Of a stretch of DNA of 64,000 bases, positions 62,352 to 64,000 are shown piece after piece (position 1 is the stretch's first letter; the number at the start of each line of letters is the position of its first letter). Origin of the DNA: Microvirga sp. GTDB lineage: Bacteria > Pseudomonadota > Alphaproteobacteria > Rhizobiales > Beijerinckiaceae. The position numbers and the translations under genes are program-made. The stretch lies in NCBI RefSeq assembly GCF_014699075.1, contig NZ_JACXAB010000007.1, positions 212,022 through 276,021 on the forward strand, given 5' to 3'. The notes beneath the pieces were generated by a model that saw nothing but the letters and a program-made list of their open reading frames with translations, was not told where the DNA came from and did not search any database.

Positions 62352-63875
62352 ATGATGCATCATGAGAAAGGGTTGCGGGTGAACCAGCTCAGCCCAGGCG
62401 GGACGCCGCCGACCGTCACATCCCGTGCGCAGAACGCTGTCGTCTGGAGTGCGATCCTGGGCTCCGGCATGGTGTTTGCCGACGGCGCCATCGTGACCGT
62501 CGCGATTCCACAGATGCGCGAGAGCCTGCAGGCGTCGCTGTCCGAAATGCAATGGATCACCAATGCCTATGCGCTGACCCTGTCCGCCTTCCTGCTGCTG
62601 GGCGGCGCGGCCGGCGATGCCTATGGTCTTCGACGGATCTTCATGATCGGCATCGCCTGTTTCGGCCTGGCCTCCCTGTGGTGCGGCCTGTCCCAATCGG
62701 CCGAGATGCTGATCGTCGCCCGTGCGTTTCAGGGTGTCAGCGGCGCCCTGCTGGTGCCGGGGTCCCTGGCGCTCATCAGCGCCCATTTCCCGCCGGATGC
62801 CCGGGGCAAGGCCATCGGCACCTGGGCGGCCGCCTCTGCCATCGCGGCAGCTTTCGGGCCGATCCTCGGCGGATGGCTCATCGATATCGGCCCGTGGCAG
62901 GCGATCTTCTGGATCAACCTACCGGTGGCCGTGCTGGCGCTCTGGCTCTGCTGGAGGCATGTGCCGGACAGCCCGGCGTTGGAAGACGCCACGATGGACT
63001 GGCTTGGAGCGGTTCTCGCCGTCTTAGGGCTCGGTCTTCTCGCTTATGGGCTGACCGCGCTCGGCGAACGGGACAGCCAGCGAGGCATCGCTCTCCTGCT
63101 GACGATGGCCGGCGCGGTGATCCTCGTCCTCTTCGTGCTGCACGAGAGACGCAGCGCCGCGCCGATGATGCCCCTTGACCTGTTTCGCATCCCGGCCTTC
63201 GCCAACGTCAACGCGCTGACCCTGCTGCTGTACTTCGCGCTGAGTGGGGCTCTCTTCTTCCTGCCCACAGCCCTCATCGAAGCACATGGCTATTCGGCCG
63301 CCAAGGCAGGGTCCGTGTTCCTGCCGTTCACGCTCGTCATGGCCGTGCTCTCCCGCCTCGGCGGTGTCCTGGCCGACCGGTTCGGCACCCGCATGCTCCT
63401 CACGGTGGGTCCGCTCATCACGGCATTCAGCTTCGCGCTTCTGGCTCCTGCCGTCTTTCACGGCAGCTATTGGATTGCGGTCTTGCCGGTCATGGCCGTG
63501 ATGGGACTGGGGATGGGCATCACGGTCGCGCCCCTGTCGACCACGGTGATGAATGCCGCTCCCGACGACCGGATCGGTGTGGCGTCGGGCATCAACAACG
63601 CGATCTCCCGCGTCGCGGGTCTCATCGCCGTTGCCGGCCTCGGTGTGATCGCCACCTTGGGCTTCCAGTACGCCGCCGCATGGGCGAGCCCGGAAACCGC
63701 GGACCTCTTCGGGCAGGCGACGTTCGGCACTCCCCTGCCGTCCCAGGCCGGAACCGACACCGTGCAGAACACCTACGCCACGGCTATGGCCGGCGGGTTC
63801 GGGCTCGTCACCTTGATCTGCGCGGCAGCGGCTGCTGCGAGCGCCTGGTTCGGTCATCGGTCTGCGCAGACCTGA
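62352..63875 (+). CDS. MFS transporter, DHA2 (14-helix) drug exporter family
   Basis: The 507-residue protein has fourteen hydrophobic helices. Motif C (GPILGGWLID) and the loop GDAYGLRRIFMIGIACFGLAS are typical of DHA2 multidrug antiporters related to EmrB/QacA. The ATG at 62352 has AGGA close upstream; the frame is open much further back but only as antisense of the acetyltransferase gene. It is divergent from that acetyltransferase. Confidence 0.9.
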   Translation: MMHHEKGLRVNQLSPGGTPPTVTSRAQNAVVWSAILGSGMVFADGAIVTVAIPQMRESLQASLSEMQWITNAYALTLSAFLLLGGAAGDAYGLRRIFMIGIACFGLASLWCGLSQSAEMLIVARAFQGVSGALLVPGSLALISAHFPPDARGKAIGTWAAASAIAAAFGPILGGWLIDIGPWQAIFWINLPVAVLALWLCWRHVPDSPALEDATMDWLGAVLAVLGLGLLAYGLTALGERDSQRGIALLLTMAGAVILVLFVLHERRSAAPMMPLDLFRIPAFANVNALTLLLYFALSGALFFLPTALIEAHGYSAAKAGSVFLPFTLVMAVLSRLGGVLADRFGTRMLLTVGPLITAFSFALLAPAVFHGSYWIAVLPVMAVMGLGMGITVAPLSTTVMNAAPDDRIGVASGINNAISRVAGLIAVAGLGVIATLGFQYAAAWASPETADLFGQATFGTPLPSQAGTDTVQNTYATAMAGGFGLVTLICAAAAAASAWFGHRSAQT

Positions 63876-63880
63876 TCCCA

Positions 63881-63912
63881 AAACAAAAGCCCCGGCTTTT
63901 CAGCCGGGGCTT
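63881..63912 (-). terminator. Intrinsic terminator between the DHA2 exporter and YccA-like genes
   Basis: AAGCCCCGGCT (63887-63897) pairs with AGCCGGGGCTT (63902-63912) around a TTTC loop. On the minus strand it is followed by TTGTTTTG, so it ends the gene at 63937-64000, and probably also stops the exporter transcript. Confidence 0.85.
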
Positions 63913-63936
63913 CGCGATCAAACGATCCGCTCGTCC

Positions 63937-64000
63937 TTACTCGTTGCGGTTGCCCACGAGAGCCAGGAGGAACTGGAACATGTTGATGAAGTCCAGGTAC
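63937..64000 (-). CDS. Bax-inhibitor-1/YccA family protein, C-terminal end
   Basis: Only the last 20 codons are visible: YLDFINMFQFLLALVGN, then RNE and a stop. This hydrophobic ending is the usual C-terminus of Bax-inhibitor-1 (YccA-like) inner-membrane proteins, which modulate FtsH proteolysis and ion leakage. The rest of the gene lies beyond the right edge. The terminator just outside the stop supports a real gene end. Confidence 0.75.
   Translation of the reverse strand, partial: YLDFINMFQFLLALVGNRNE

Overview
The window is chromosomal DNA of a GC-rich alphaproteobacterium, most likely order Hyphomicrobiales (Rhizobiales). The evidence is the hemC/hemD/Mic60/hemY cluster facing tsaD-gpsA, a 180-kDa NAD-glutamate dehydrogenase, the glyoxylate lyase aceA facing a ScfR-type regulator, htpX-rsmB-heparinase-purH in one stretch, DUF1127/DUF1674/DUF2794/DUF4170 small proteins, and many HWE/HisKA_2 signalling proteins. 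A Microvirga/Methylobacterium-like relative is a guess. Nothing suggests a plasmid, prophage or CRISPR array.

Left part (1-10.6 kb): one continuous minus-strand string. It starts with an osmoprotectant ABC transporter in the osmF-yehY-yehX-yehW order and runs, through 4-bp ATGA overlaps, into heme oxygenase (bphO), a biliverdin-binding bacteriophytochrome (bphP), an Rcp1-like response regulator, a receiver/HisKA_2 protein, a membrane Cache/HAMP/PAS HWE kinase and an amidase cut by the window edge. Transport and light sensing therefore look co-transcribed.

10.6-26 kb: DUF4170, aceA with its divergent ScfR regulator and a clear palindromic operator, an acetyltransferase, a glutamine amidotransferase, an orphan OsmF paralogue, and a single-domain FAT-GUY-like response regulator. 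Then comes a two-gene unit: a secreted FecR-TPR-beta-barrel outer-membrane protein of 1230 residues followed 1 bp later by a CHASE2 adenylate cyclase. A CDF metal transporter and a chemotaxis receptor follow, then a structured gene-free stretch.

26-35 kb: three minus-strand tRNA genes (Gly-GCC, Ala-GGC, Thr-CGT), hemY, alphaproteobacterial Mic60, hemD and hemC; divergent from these are tsaD, a GNAT, gpsA and an EVE-domain gene. Palindromic intergenic repeats are scattered here.

35-48 kb: a nitrilase-family amidohydrolase, a Crp-like regulator with a small partner, acs, an L,D-transpeptidase, cfa, a small lipoprotein, a ccdAB toxin-antitoxin pair beside a sigma-factor remnant, a DUF1674 (SDHAF4-like) gene, htpX broken by a one-base frameshift, rsmB and a heparinase-family protein.

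48-64 kb: a DUF1127 protein, a P-loop ATPase, purH, a YbjQ protein, several MFS exporters, the giant NAD-glutamate dehydrogenase, an HxlR regulator divergent from an alcohol dehydrogenase, a strong small-RNA candidate on the minus strand near 59.9 kb, DUF2794, acetyltransferases and the C-terminus of a Bax-inhibitor-1 family protein at the right edge.

The most unusual systems are the transporter/phytochrome string and the outer-membrane FecR barrel plus CHASE2 cyclase pair.
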